A stretch of DNA of 16,588 nt, from assembly GCA_947463395.1 (NCBI GenBank), contig CANHRV010000013.1, forward strand, positions 1 to 16,588. The letters are read 5' to 3'. The first letter of the stretch is position 1, and the number at the start of each line of letters is the position of its first letter. Below are positions 1-7,458 of the stretch, in pieces. The position numbers were made by a program, and so were the translations under genes. Below the pieces are notes generated by a model. That model was given only the letters and a program-made list of their open reading frames with translations. It ran no database searches and had not been told where the DNA came from. This DNA is from Opitutia bacterium. Lineage in GTDB: Bacteria; Verrucomicrobiota; Verrucomicrobiia; Opitutales; UBA953.

Positions 1-6
1 AAAAAG

Positions 7-48
7 ATAGTCGATTTTCCGTATTGCGCACGGTGCGGAATAGTCGAT
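7..48. repeat. 9-bp direct repeat flanking a hairpin, upstream of phoH
   Basis: The 9-mer ATAGTCGAT occurs at 7-15 and again at 40-48. Between the copies, 17-26 can pair with 31-40 as RNA: ten pairs, three of them G-U, closing a 4-base CGCA loop. No T-run follows on the plus strand, so it is not a classic terminator for that direction. It lies immediately upstream of the PhoH gene and could be an operator, a leader structure or the tail of an unseen upstream gene. The repeat and pairing are visible; any function is inference. Confidence 0.4.
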
Positions 49-51
49 AAA
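24..51 (+). promoter_or_regulatory. Possible promoter of the PhoH gene
   Basis: A -35-like TTGCGC (24-29) is followed after 16 bases by a -10-like GATAAA (46-51; 4 of 6 matches to TATAAT). A transcript from here would begin at about position 57-58, on the GTG start codon itself, and no Shine-Dalgarno sequence is visible. The -35 match is weak by itself. I list it because the same geometry recurs at other genes in the window. Confidence 0.3.
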
Positions 52-57
52 TGAAGT

Positions 58-1602
58 GTGAAAAAAACCTACGTACTGGACACGAACGTTTTAATTCATG
101 ATCCGGAATCGCTCTTTAAGTTTGATGAGCACACGGTCGCAATCCCAGTGGAGGTTTTATCCGAACTCGATCGGTTAAAAACTCATCAGGGGCAATTGGG
201 TGCGAGTGCTCGCCGAGTTAATCGTTCGATTCGAGCTCTTTTCGAGAATCGTAAGCTCAAAGAAATTGCCGAGGGCGACGCTTCCAAGCCCAGTGCTCTC
301 CGGGCTGACTTAAAAGACGGTGGCGAATTACGAGTGGTCGTTAACGAAAGTTTAATTCGTGACCACTTTAGCGGACCCAAGGCGGAGAGGCTTCGCAGCG
401 TCTTTATGCAAGTAGATGCGCCAGACCATCGCATCATCGCCTCCGCCCTCTACCTTCGTGATACATCGAATCATCCCGTCATTTTAGTCACGAAAGACTC
501 ATGTATGGCTCTGAAAGCCCAAGCTTTGGGCCTAGAAGTGCAAGATTACCGCAACGATCGCATCGAAAGTACGGACATTGGTGATTATCGTTCCATTTCC
601 ATTTCAGCCGCCGCGATGCGCGATTTTCGCGAACTCGCTCAAGTGGCCGTTAACTTTAAGTCTGAACCTGTTCCAGTGGTTAATGAATATGTCATGCTGG
701 TTTCCGACTCGTGGAGTGAGCCAGCCAGACACGTTGGAGAGGGTGCATTTGTCCCGCTATCATTGTACCGAGAATTTCTTTCTAACGAAAGTGGTGCACG
801 CAAGGGTCTGCAAATGCCTCGTGGTATGCGAGTGATTCCCAAGAATTATGAACAATGGATTTTCCTCGATGCTTTGCTTAATCCCGAAATTAAACTCGTC
901 ACCTGTTTTGGTCGCGCCGGAACGGGAAAAACATTTCTCTCCATCGCAGCTGCACTATCGCAGGTTTTAAGCGACTTTGCCCCATACAAAAAACTCTACG
1001 TCTCCCGTCCCGTCGTCCAAATCGGCAAAGATATCGGCGCACTTCCAGGTACCAAAGAAGAAAAACTCTCGCCGTATATTCAGCCCTACTTTGATAACTT
1101 GGAGGTTCTTTTCTCGCGTAGTGGAGCTCCCGCCTCAGCGCAAGTTACACCGAATTCCAAACAATTGATTGCGACAGACTCACAACGTAAACAAAAGAAG
1201 GCGCAGGCGATGAAATCAGCCCAACCCATTTTTGGTTCACAGTTCCAGCAGGTCGGTCAACCCCGTAAACCCTATCAATGGTTGATTGATTCTGGATTGA
1301 TTGAAATTGAAGCGATGACTTTTATTCGCGGTCGTTCGATTGGTCATGCCTTCATGATTGTCGATGAAGCGCAGAATATGACTCCGCACGAGGCGAAAAC
1401 CGTGATTACCCGAATCGGTGAAGGTTCCAAAGTGGTACTTATTGGCGACTTGGATCAGGTTGATACCCCTTACCTTGACGGAAAATCAAACGGACTCATT
1501 CACACTTACGAACGGATGAAAGGGCATAGTATTACGGCCAATGTCCGTCTCCTGCATGGTGTTCGAAGCGCCCTTTCCGAACTCGCGGCACAGGTGATGT
1601 GA
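58..1602 (+). CDS. phoH: PIN domain-PhoH family ATPase (PhoH2/YlaK type)
   Basis: This 514-residue protein joins an N-terminal PIN ribonuclease domain to a C-terminal PhoH P-loop ATPase, the architecture of PhoH2-type proteins, which are reported to couple RNA unwinding with cleavage. The PIN acidic residues are all present: D8, E36, D123 and D147. The ATPase half has a Walker A GRAGTGKT (285-292) and a Walker B hydrophobic strand ending in D436-E437. Residues about 353-403 form an extra, basic, Gln/Ser/Ala-rich stretch between the 'YIQPYFDNLE' and 'PYQWLIDSGL' core motifs, which makes the protein somewhat longer than I expect for the family. GTG 58 is the only usable start, since a TGA lies in frame at 52-54. 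No Shine-Dalgarno is seen. It runs in the same direction as mutS, 78 bases upstream. The family call is secure; the RNA substrate is unknown. Confidence 0.93.
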   Translation: MKKTYVLDTNVLIHDPESLFKFDEHTVAIPVEVLSELDRLKTHQGQLGASARRVNRSIRALFENRKLKEIAEGDASKPSALRADLKDGGELRVVVNESLIRDHFSGPKAERLRSVFMQVDAPDHRIIASALYLRDTSNHPVILVTKDSCMALKAQALGLEVQDYRNDRIESTDIGDYRSISISAAAMRDFRELAQVAVNFKSEPVPVVNEYVMLVSDSWSEPARHVGEGAFVPLSLYREFLSNESGARKGLQMPRGMRVIPKNYEQWIFLDALLNPEIKLVTCFGRAGTGKTFLSIAAALSQVLSDFAPYKKLYVSRPVVQIGKDIGALPGTKEEKLSPYIQPYFDNLEVLFSRSGAPASAQVTPNSKQLIATDSQRKQKKAQAMKSAQPIFGSQFQQVGQPRKPYQWLIDSGLIEIEAMTFIRGRSIGHAFMIVDEAQNMTPHEAKTVITRIGEGSKVVLIGDLDQVDTPYLDGKSNGLIHTYERMKGHSITANVRLLHGVRSALSELAAQVM

Positions 1603-1680
1603 GCAACTTTGGGCTTCGCTTAGCCTTCCGTCGTCACTCCATTCTTGCCCCATTCTCAGCAGGGCTTTGGCTTTTCTTTG

Positions 1681-4203
1681 GTGGATAAAGAAACCCCCAT
1701 GCAACGACAGTACCGTGAGTTTCGCGAGAAACTTGCTCCTGGTACTTTGCTACTGTTTCGCCTGGGAGATTTCTATGAAGTATTCAGCGAAGATGCTGTC
1801 GTTGCTTCTAAAGTTTTAGGACTCACCTTGACGAAACGTCACGAGACTCCGATGGCTGGGCTGCCTTATCATGCAGCTCCCGCTTATATCAATCGGCTAC
1901 TTGCCGCTGGGTGGAAAGTGGCAATCTGCGAACAACTCGAAGCAGCCGTAACGGGTAAACTCGTCCGACGTGGAATCACTCGAATTCTCACTCCAGGAAC
2001 AGCCATTGAGGACTCTCAATTGGATTCTCGACGGGGTAATTACCTCGTAGCTCTGCACTGGGATAAACAAGGCTGGCATGCCGCTTGGCTCGATGTGTCG
2101 ACGGCCGATTTCCGTCTTAGTACGGATCGTTCTCCACAACGGCTACTACCTCTTCTCCAGGCTCTCGATCCCAAAGAAATCCTTCTTGCTGAAGGAGCCG
2201 AAGAGCCTTCTGAGGGACAAGAGGCCTTGCGCCTTTTTCTGGAAGGACGACCCTGCACACGTTTACCGGGATGGAATTTTGATGTCTCAAGTGGCGCTCG
2301 CCTAGTGGCACAAACGCTTTCTGTTCACAGTCTCGCTGGATTCGGTATTTCAGAACAAAATACTGCTCTTGGCTGTGCGGGAGCCGTCTTAGGATACGTC
2401 ACCGACACTCTCTGTGAACGCCCGAAAAATATTTTCCGTCTCATTGAAACAAAACTCGGTTCCGCTGTTTTATTGGATGCGGCTTCCGCCAAAAACCTAG
2501 AACTTTTTGCCTCGAGTCATGGCACGCGTGAGACATCGCTTTTACAAACCATCGATGGTACGGTGACTGCGGGTGGGGCCCGATTGCTTGCACTTTGGTT
2601 AGCCGAACCATCCACCAATCTCGAGGTCATTCATCAGCGCCAAGCAATGGTCGGTGTTTTGCATAAACACCGTGGTGCATCGACTCGTTTAGGCGAATCA
2701 TTGCAACTAGTCCGCGACATTCCTCGAATCCTAACTCGTTTACAAAATCGTTTACGTAATCCGCGTGAACTTGGCGGAATTCGTGATACCTTAAAGGTGC
2801 TTCCTACTTTGCAGGAAGAGTGTGCAAGCTTGCCTGGAACAGAAGGAAAAGAGTATGCTCGAAGAATCGAATGTGAGACGGACTTACTTCAGCTTTTAGA
2901 TAAAGCATTGGCTGATGAGCTACCCATCGACTTATCCGAGGGGGGAGCACTTCGTGCGGGTTACGATGTCGAATTAGACCGATTGCGTGCACTGGCTTCC
3001 ACGAGCAAAACCTGGATTGCCGATTTCGAACGGCAAGAACAAGCCCGTACTGGAATTAAAAATCTTAAAGTTAAATATAATGGAGCTTTTGGTTACGCCA
3101 TTGAGGTCACGAAATCGAATCTTGGTTTAGTGCCCGCCGATTACATACGAAAGCAAACGATGGTGAATGCGGAACGCTTCACTACTGAAGAATTACGTAC
3201 GAAAGAAAAAGAGGTTTTACGTGCCGATGAACAGGCCCTCGCCCGTGAGGTTGAGCTCTTTCAACAAATTTTAGAAGGGGTTATGACAAAAACCGCTTCA
3301 CTGCTTAGTACCGCCCAAGCATTGGCGGAGATTGATGTTCTACGAGGATGGGCGGAATGTGCTGTCCACGCTCATTGGGTTTGCCCCACGGTGGATGATT
3401 CCGATGTCATCGAAATCAAACAAGGTCGTCATACCGTCGTCGAACGCATGCTGCTAAATCGCGCGGGCGCTGGTGCTTTTGTGCCTAATGACACGATCTT
3501 AAGTAGTCGTGGTCAGCAAATTGCGTTGATTACTGGTCCTAACATGGCTGGAAAATCGACCTATATTCGACAAGTGGCGCTGATTGTTTTGATGGCACAT
3601 TTGGGCTGTTGGGTTCCTGCACAGTCAGCACGTATTGGTTTGGTAGACCGAATTTTCTGTCGGGTAGGTGCCTCGGATGAACTCGCTCGCGGTAATTCGA
3701 CCTTCATGGTGGAAATGAATGAGACTGCCAATATTCTGAACAATGCCACCGGACGCTCGTTGGTTATTCTCGATGAGATTGGTCGCGGAACGAGCACTTA
3801 CGATGGTATCAGCATCGCTTGGGCTGTGGCCGAGCACCTGCATGGCGAAAAAGAAGGCCCTCGTACTTTATTTGCCACGCATTATCATGAATTGACCCAA
3901 CTGGCTCACTCTCTTCCACGCTTACAGAATTGGTCCGTAGCCGTTAAAGAATGGAAAGATGAGATACTATTTGTTCGCCAAGTCGTTCCTGGAGCTGCTG
4001 ATCGTTCTTATGGCATCCAAGTCGCTCGTTTAGCTGGAATGCCACCGTCAGTGGTTTCACGAGCAAAGGAAATTTTGCAGGGGCTTGAAATGGGCAAAAA
4101 TTTGCCATCGGTGCCAACCACGCACACCGATAAGAATACTACGCCTAAAGCCTCGGTAAAATCGACCCCGACTAATCGCTCGCAAATGGACTTATTCGGC
4201 TAG
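1681..4203 (+). CDS. mutS: DNA mismatch repair ATPase MutS
   Basis: MutS recognises mismatches and small loops and recruits MutL in an ATP-dependent way. With the GTG start at 1681 the product has 840 residues. Near the N-terminus lies the mismatch-wedging Phe-x-Glu (F31, E33, within GDFYEVF). The C-terminal ATPase has a Walker A GPNMAGKST (619-627), the FMVEMNET signature, a Walker B ending D698-E699 followed by IGRGTST, and the THYHEL switch motif. A hydrophilic tail ends in QMDLF-G (Q835-F839), a canonical beta-clamp-binding pentapeptide, and no tetramerisation domain follows. Start choice: a TTG at 1645 is also open and an ATG lies at 1699, but that ATG falls inside the conserved N-terminal 'TPM' segment. 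GTG 1681 is preferred and has a TTGCCC box 36 bases upstream. The stop overlaps that of the convergent gene in a shared CTAG. Confidence 0.97.
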   Translation: MDKETPMQRQYREFREKLAPGTLLLFRLGDFYEVFSEDAVVASKVLGLTLTKRHETPMAGLPYHAAPAYINRLLAAGWKVAICEQLEAAVTGKLVRRGITRILTPGTAIEDSQLDSRRGNYLVALHWDKQGWHAAWLDVSTADFRLSTDRSPQRLLPLLQALDPKEILLAEGAEEPSEGQEALRLFLEGRPCTRLPGWNFDVSSGARLVAQTLSVHSLAGFGISEQNTALGCAGAVLGYVTDTLCERPKNIFRLIETKLGSAVLLDAASAKNLELFASSHGTRETSLLQTIDGTVTAGGARLLALWLAEPSTNLEVIHQRQAMVGVLHKHRGASTRLGESLQLVRDIPRILTRLQNRLRNPRELGGIRDTLKVLPTLQEECASLPGTEGKEYARRIECETDLLQLLDKALADELPIDLSEGGALRAGYDVELDRLRALASTSKTWIADFERQEQARTGIKNLKVKYNGAFGYAIEVTKSNLGLVPADYIRKQTMVNAERFTTEELRTKEKEVLRADEQALAREVELFQQILEGVMTKTASLLSTAQALAEIDVLRGWAECAVHAHWVCPTVDDSDVIEIKQGRHTVVERMLLNRAGAGAFVPNDTILSSRGQQIALITGPNMAGKSTYIRQVALIVLMAHLGCWVPAQSARIGLVDRIFCRVGASDELARGNSTFMVEMNETANILNNATGRSLVILDEIGRGTSTYDGISIAWAVAEHLHGEKEGPRTLFATHYHELTQLAHSLPRLQNWSVAVKEWKDEILFVRQVVPGAADRSYGIQVARLAGMPPSVVSRAKEILQGLEMGKNLPSVPTTHTDKNTTPKASVKSTPTNRSQMDLFG

Positions 4204-4895
4204 AGACGTTGATTCCACGTCGCTGAATTAAACTTCGCCCAAGTTCCCTCGTGGTCGGATTGATCATAAATAGGGTAGGGAACTTTGACGGGCTTACTTT
4301 TTAGAACTTTACCCAGTTGTTCTGCAAAATCTTTTTCGAAACGTAACCAATCACAACCCGGTAAGAGGGTACGGCTAATGTAGCCTTCAATTAACAGCCC
4401 TTTACGCGAACGTTTCTGTGAGGCTCCAGCCACTTTTCTTCCATCCTCTTTGAGTACGACATCATGAGGTTCAGCGCGATGAGCACAATGATCCGGGGCT
4501 TGAAAAACTCTTTCGCCTTGGGGAAGGGGGGCAAGCTTTACGGGCATATTTTGAGCCAGTAAACTCGTCATCAAAGCTTGGTGAACCGCTGCATAACTTT
4601 CCAATGCATCGGCTTTAAATAATTCATGCTCTGGCGGAATAACTAAGGCAAAAGTCCAATCGTCTAAATGTGAAACCAGACCACCACCCGTACAACGACG
4701 AATCAATGGAATGTGAGAGGGAATAACCGAACGATATTTTTCCCACTTTTGTGAAATTCCAAAAGTGTAGGCTAACTCCGACCAGGCAAAGGGACGAAAA
4801 CGTAGGTGAGTTGGGTGCGGATAATGTTCCAATAAAAGATAGTTTGCCGCCATGTTAGCGACCGCCGTGTTGGCTTCTCGTGGCAAAACATCCAT
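4200..4895 (-). CDS. Lipoyl-metabolism acyltransferase/ligase, LipM/LplA-like
   Basis: This 231-residue protein belongs to the biotin/lipoate ligase (BPL_LplA_LipB) fold. Visible motifs are RRCTGGG (66-72) followed by H76, and GRKVAGAS with the acyl-binding lysine K154. Cys137 lies upstream of that lysine at a spacing that, from memory, fits the catalytic cysteine of LipM-type octanoyl-ACP:protein octanoyltransferases (C-x7-E/D). LipM activity, transferring octanoate to GcvH or to E2 domains, is therefore as likely as ATP-dependent lipoate ligation. The ATG at 4895 follows the stop of the upstream reductase gene by one base, so the two are probably translationally coupled. The C-terminus overlaps the end of mutS by four bases. 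The superfamily is clear; the exact reaction is undecided from sequence alone. Confidence 0.8.
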   Translation of the reverse strand: MDVLPREANTAVANMAANYLLLEHYPHPTHLRFRPFAWSELAYTFGISQKWEKYRSVIPSHIPLIRRCTGGGLVSHLDDWTFALVIPPEHELFKADALESYAAVHQALMTSLLAQNMPVKLAPLPQGERVFQAPDHCAHRAEPHDVVLKEDGRKVAGASQKRSRKGLLIEGYISRTLLPGCDWLRFEKDFAEQLGKVLKSKPVKVPYPIYDQSDHEGTWAKFNSATWNQRL

Positions 4896-4896
4896 A

Positions 4897-5862
4897 TTAG
4901 AAGTCTATCCCTTTTTGCAGTAAACGCACGACCTTTTGACCAGTTTCTTGCTCGAACCAGTCCTCACAACCTCTTGGAATGCGTAATTCGCTTAATTGTT
5001 CAGTAAAGGATTGAGCGGGAGTTCGTAATTTCCCAGCGAGAGGATGTAAAAGCATACTCAAATCTTTGGGCCGAATTTCGTGTTTGCCCATTTCACTGCG
5101 CTCGAAGGGTTGAATGAATTTTGGAGTGTTGAGTCCAAAATGCTCAGCAATCTTGAGGCCGATGGAGTAACGGCTTAAAGGTTCCGCACCGGCCCAATGG
5201 TAGACCCCAGACAGATTTGGACGTTCACAAAGTTCGACAGCCACATCAGCCAAATTACTAACAGAAACAGGTTGTCGGATTTCATCAGTAAAAAGATTCG
5301 TTTTACGTCCTTTCGACCATTCATGAAAAAGACGTTCATGCAGGCTTCTTGTTCCTGCAAAAGAATTTCCATTCAGTAACGCCGTACGAATCACCGCCGC
5401 ATGCTCTCGACCATATTGTAAAACTTCTTTTTCCCCCTCAGCTTTGGTTTCTGCATAGTGATTGAGTGGGCGGGGAAAATCGGTGTGTTCATACCGTCCT
5501 TTCTGACCATCAAAAACCATATCGGTTGAAAAATGAATCAGCTTAGCTCCAACGTGAAAAGCGAGCTGCGCTAGTTGCCGAGGCAAATCGATATTGAGTT
5601 TTTTTGCTAAACTTGGATTTTGTTCACACGCCTCGACTGTGCTTAAAGCTGCACAATTAATGACGGCTTGAGGAAACTCTTCGAGGAGTAATGTTTGTAG
5701 TTTAACTTCGTCGGTGCAATCGAGACACTCCGCTCTTTTTAAATCGGGAATCAGCGGAAGTTGGGTTCCGCCGATAGCCAATACATCATGACCACGGCGC
5801 AAAGCTGCCATCACCACTTCACGTCCAGCAAAGCCTGAGGCACCTGTCACAATGATTCGCAT
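4897..5862 (-). CDS. RmlD-like NAD(P)-dependent sugar reductase (extended SDR)
   Basis: This is a 321-residue extended short-chain dehydrogenase/reductase, closest in appearance to dTDP-4-dehydrorhamnose reductase (RmlD / sugar-nucleotide-binding family). It has the nucleotide-binding GASGFAG (7-13), the FSTDMVFDG strand bearing catalytic S112/T113, and the Y136-x3-K140 pair in the order typical of RmlD. No rhamnose genes (rmlA, B, C) are in the window, so the substrate is not established, and a different deoxysugar or a MAT2B-like role is possible. I start at ATG 5862 rather than the adjacent GTG 5865. No Shine-Dalgarno is visible; a TTGCCT box sits 37 bases upstream. The downstream LipM/LplA-like gene begins one base after its stop, making a two-gene unit divergent from hisC. 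Confidence 0.85.
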   Translation of the reverse strand: MRIIVTGASGFAGREVVMAALRRGHDVLAIGGTQLPLIPDLKRAECLDCTDEVKLQTLLLEEFPQAVINCAALSTVEACEQNPSLAKKLNIDLPRQLAQLAFHVGAKLIHFSTDMVFDGQKGRYEHTDFPRPLNHYAETKAEGEKEVLQYGREHAAVIRTALLNGNSFAGTRSLHERLFHEWSKGRKTNLFTDEIRQPVSVSNLADVAVELCERPNLSGVYHWAGAEPLSRYSIGLKIAEHFGLNTPKFIQPFERSEMGKHEIRPKDLSMLLHPLAGKLRTPAQSFTEQLSELRIPRGCEDWFEQETGQKVVRLLQKGIDF

Positions 5863-5893
5863 CACAGATAACTGTGAATAAAAGGTTTAGAAT

Positions 5894-5925
5894 AGGCAAG
5901 CGGGTAGGGTTCGCTTGACTTGCCA
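5894..5925. promoter_or_regulatory. Back-to-back divergent -35-like boxes / inverted repeat
   Basis: GGCAAG (5895-5900) and CTTGCC (5919-5924) form an inverted repeat, and a second overlapping pair, CAAGCG (5897-5902) and CGCTTG (5912-5917), nests inside it. Read outward, the arms are TTGCCT on the minus strand (5899-5894, 37 bases before the reductase ATG) and TTGCCA on the plus strand (5920-5925, 36 bases before the hisC ATG). A weak -10-like TCATAT (5943-5948) lies 17 bases after TTGCCA. This could be a pair of divergent promoters or a regulator site. The symmetry is visible; the function is inferred. Confidence 0.35.
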
Positions 5926-5955
5926 ATAGACAATTCCTGCACTCATATCTTCGTT

Positions 5956-7044
5956 ATGCCGAGTTTCACCGAGTTGGCTAATCAGCCTGTCTTATCTCAG
6001 CCTATCTATGAAGCAGGTCGGCCCATTGAGGTCGTGGCGCGTGAATTTGGGTTGGATCCAACTCAAGTCATCAAACTGGCCTCCAATGAAAATCCTCTCG
6101 GTCCATCGCCTTTAGGCCTCCAAGCCGCCCAACGTGCATTAAATTCAATTCATCTCTATCCCGATGGTGGCTGCACGTTTTTACGGGAAAAACTTGCTCA
6201 ATATTGGCAAGTGCAACCGAATCAATTTGTCATTGGTAATGGTTCGAATGAGGTGATGATTTTATTGGCGCAAACTTTCCTCCGTCCCGGTGATGAAGTC
6301 GTCTTTGGCTCACAAGCTTTCGTGGTCTATAAATTGGCGACACTCATGCAAGGGGCTACGCCCGTGGAAGTACCCATGCCAAACTTCCAGCACGATTTGC
6401 CAGCATTTAAAAAAGCCATCACGCCACGTACCAAGATTGTTTTCTTAGCGAGTCCCAACAATCCTACGGGAGGCACCGATGAGCCCGCAGCCATTCTCGA
6501 TTTAGCACGTTCACTTCCCGACCATGTTATTTTTTGTCTCGACGAAGCTTACGCTGAATACCTCGACGCATCCGCTGATTTGCGTCCTCTCATTCAGTCA
6601 GGTCGAAAAGTAGTGGTTACCCGTACCTTTTCCAAAGCCTACGGTTTGGCGGGTCTACGTGTGGGTTATCTGATGGGTTCAGCCGAGGTCTGCGGATTAC
6701 TCAATCGCGTACGGCAACCCTTCAATGTTAATCTTCCCGCATTGGCTGCAGCTGAAGCAGCCTTGGACGATCATGAGTTCGTTCAAAACACAAAGCGCAT
6801 TAACGCCCAAGGAATTGCTCAGCTGGGGAAAGGACTCAAGCAACTCGGTTTCCATTTCATTGATGGTAAAGCTAATTTCCTCGCCGCCCAAATTCCTCAA
6901 GCCGAAGATGTTTTCCTACGACTGCAAAAAGTGGGCATCATTGTAAGACCGTTAAAAAGTTATGGTATGACAGGTTGGCTTCGCCTCACCGTGGGAACCC
7001 CTGAACAAAATCAACGTCTGCTCAACGAATTAGCTAAACATTAA
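5956..7044 (+). CDS. hisC: Histidinol-phosphate aminotransferase
   Basis: HisC is a PLP-dependent fold-type I aminotransferase that converts imidazole-acetol phosphate plus glutamate to histidinol phosphate. The 362-residue product shows the HisC-type start of the core (LASNENPLGPSP), the LYPDGG loop, the GNGSNE segment, the SPNNPTG motif, the DEAYAEY strand, and the PLP Schiff-base lysine K227 in TFSKAYGLAGLRVGY. I choose ATG 5956 over an in-frame TTG at 5920, because conserved sequence begins just after the ATG and the TTG falls on the promoter-like box. No Shine-Dalgarno is present. Its TAA directly abuts the ATG of the next gene. hisF lies about 6 kb away on the other strand, so the his genes are dispersed. 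Close aminotransferases (e.g. aromatic) cannot be fully excluded. Confidence 0.94.
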   Translation: MPSFTELANQPVLSQPIYEAGRPIEVVAREFGLDPTQVIKLASNENPLGPSPLGLQAAQRALNSIHLYPDGGCTFLREKLAQYWQVQPNQFVIGNGSNEVMILLAQTFLRPGDEVVFGSQAFVVYKLATLMQGATPVEVPMPNFQHDLPAFKKAITPRTKIVFLASPNNPTGGTDEPAAILDLARSLPDHVIFCLDEAYAEYLDASADLRPLIQSGRKVVVTRTFSKAYGLAGLRVGYLMGSAEVCGLLNRVRQPFNVNLPALAAAEAALDDHEFVQNTKRINAQGIAQLGKGLKQLGFHFIDGKANFLAAQIPQAEDVFLRLQKVGIIVRPLKSYGMTGWLRLTVGTPEQNQRLLNELAKH

Positions 7045-7458
7045 ATGGATTTCGATGAAGCCACTCGCGCCCTTTGCCAAAAAGACAAGCGCTACACCCC
7101 ACAAGCTTATCATTTAGTAAGACTTGCGCTCGATTATGCACAAAAGAAAGTGCACGGCGAAGCGAAGAAAAGCAAAGACAGCTCCCATGCCCACAATCGC
7201 CATGTCACGGGTGAACAACTTTTAGACGGCTTTCGAGAGTACGTACTTAATACTTATGGACCCATGTCCTATCATCTTTTGCAAAACTGGGGATTAAAAA
7301 AGACGGTTGACGTTGGGCACATCGTTTTTGGTCTGATTGAAAAAGGGCTTTTTGGACAATCAGAGGACGATGATTTATCTGATTTCGAAAACCTTTATGA
7401 TTTCAAAGAGGCTTTCCTTCGTCCGTTCGAGCCATCTTCCAAGGTTAAGCACCCGTAA
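7045..7458 (+). CDS. Minf_1886 family protein (TIGR04138-like), unknown function
   Basis: This small 137-residue soluble protein has no signal peptide or membrane segment. It resembles the Minf_1886 family, known as the 'Verruc_Plancto-restricted' protein: an N-terminal 'MDFDEATRAL' helix with a 'RYTPQAYHLV' segment, a central 'RHVTGEQLLDGFREY' block, a 'YGPMSYHLLQNWGL' block, and a C-terminal 'DFKEAFLRPF' ending. To my knowledge no function is assigned. The ATG follows the hisC stop codon with no intervening base, so it is probably translated by coupling with hisC. The last 14 bases overlap the end of the convergent HAD-DciA gene. The family identification is from memory of the conserved blocks and is the main taxonomic clue in the window. 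Confidence 0.85.
   Translation: MDFDEATRALCQKDKRYTPQAYHLVRLALDYAQKKVHGEAKKSKDSSHAHNRHVTGEQLLDGFREYVLNTYGPMSYHLLQNWGLKKTVDVGHIVFGLIEKGLFGQSEDDDLSDFENLYDFKEAFLRPFEPSSKVKHP

Noticed and set aside
1645..1680. TTG at 1645 as the mutS start, adding 12 residues
   Set aside because: The extra residues show no MutS similarity and the TTG coincides with a -35-like TTGCCC box. GTG 1681 gives a more typical N-terminus. The start remains unproven.
4205..4221. Hairpin GACGT-TGATTCC-ACGTC just after mutS
   Set aside because: The stem is only 5 bp with a 7-base loop, no T-run follows, and it lies in the coding end of the convergent gene. It is too weak to call a terminator.
5920..5955. TTG at 5920 as the hisC start
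   Set aside because: It overlaps the promoter-like TTGCCA box, and the 12 added residues are unlike HisC N-termini; ATG 5956 immediately precedes the conserved region.
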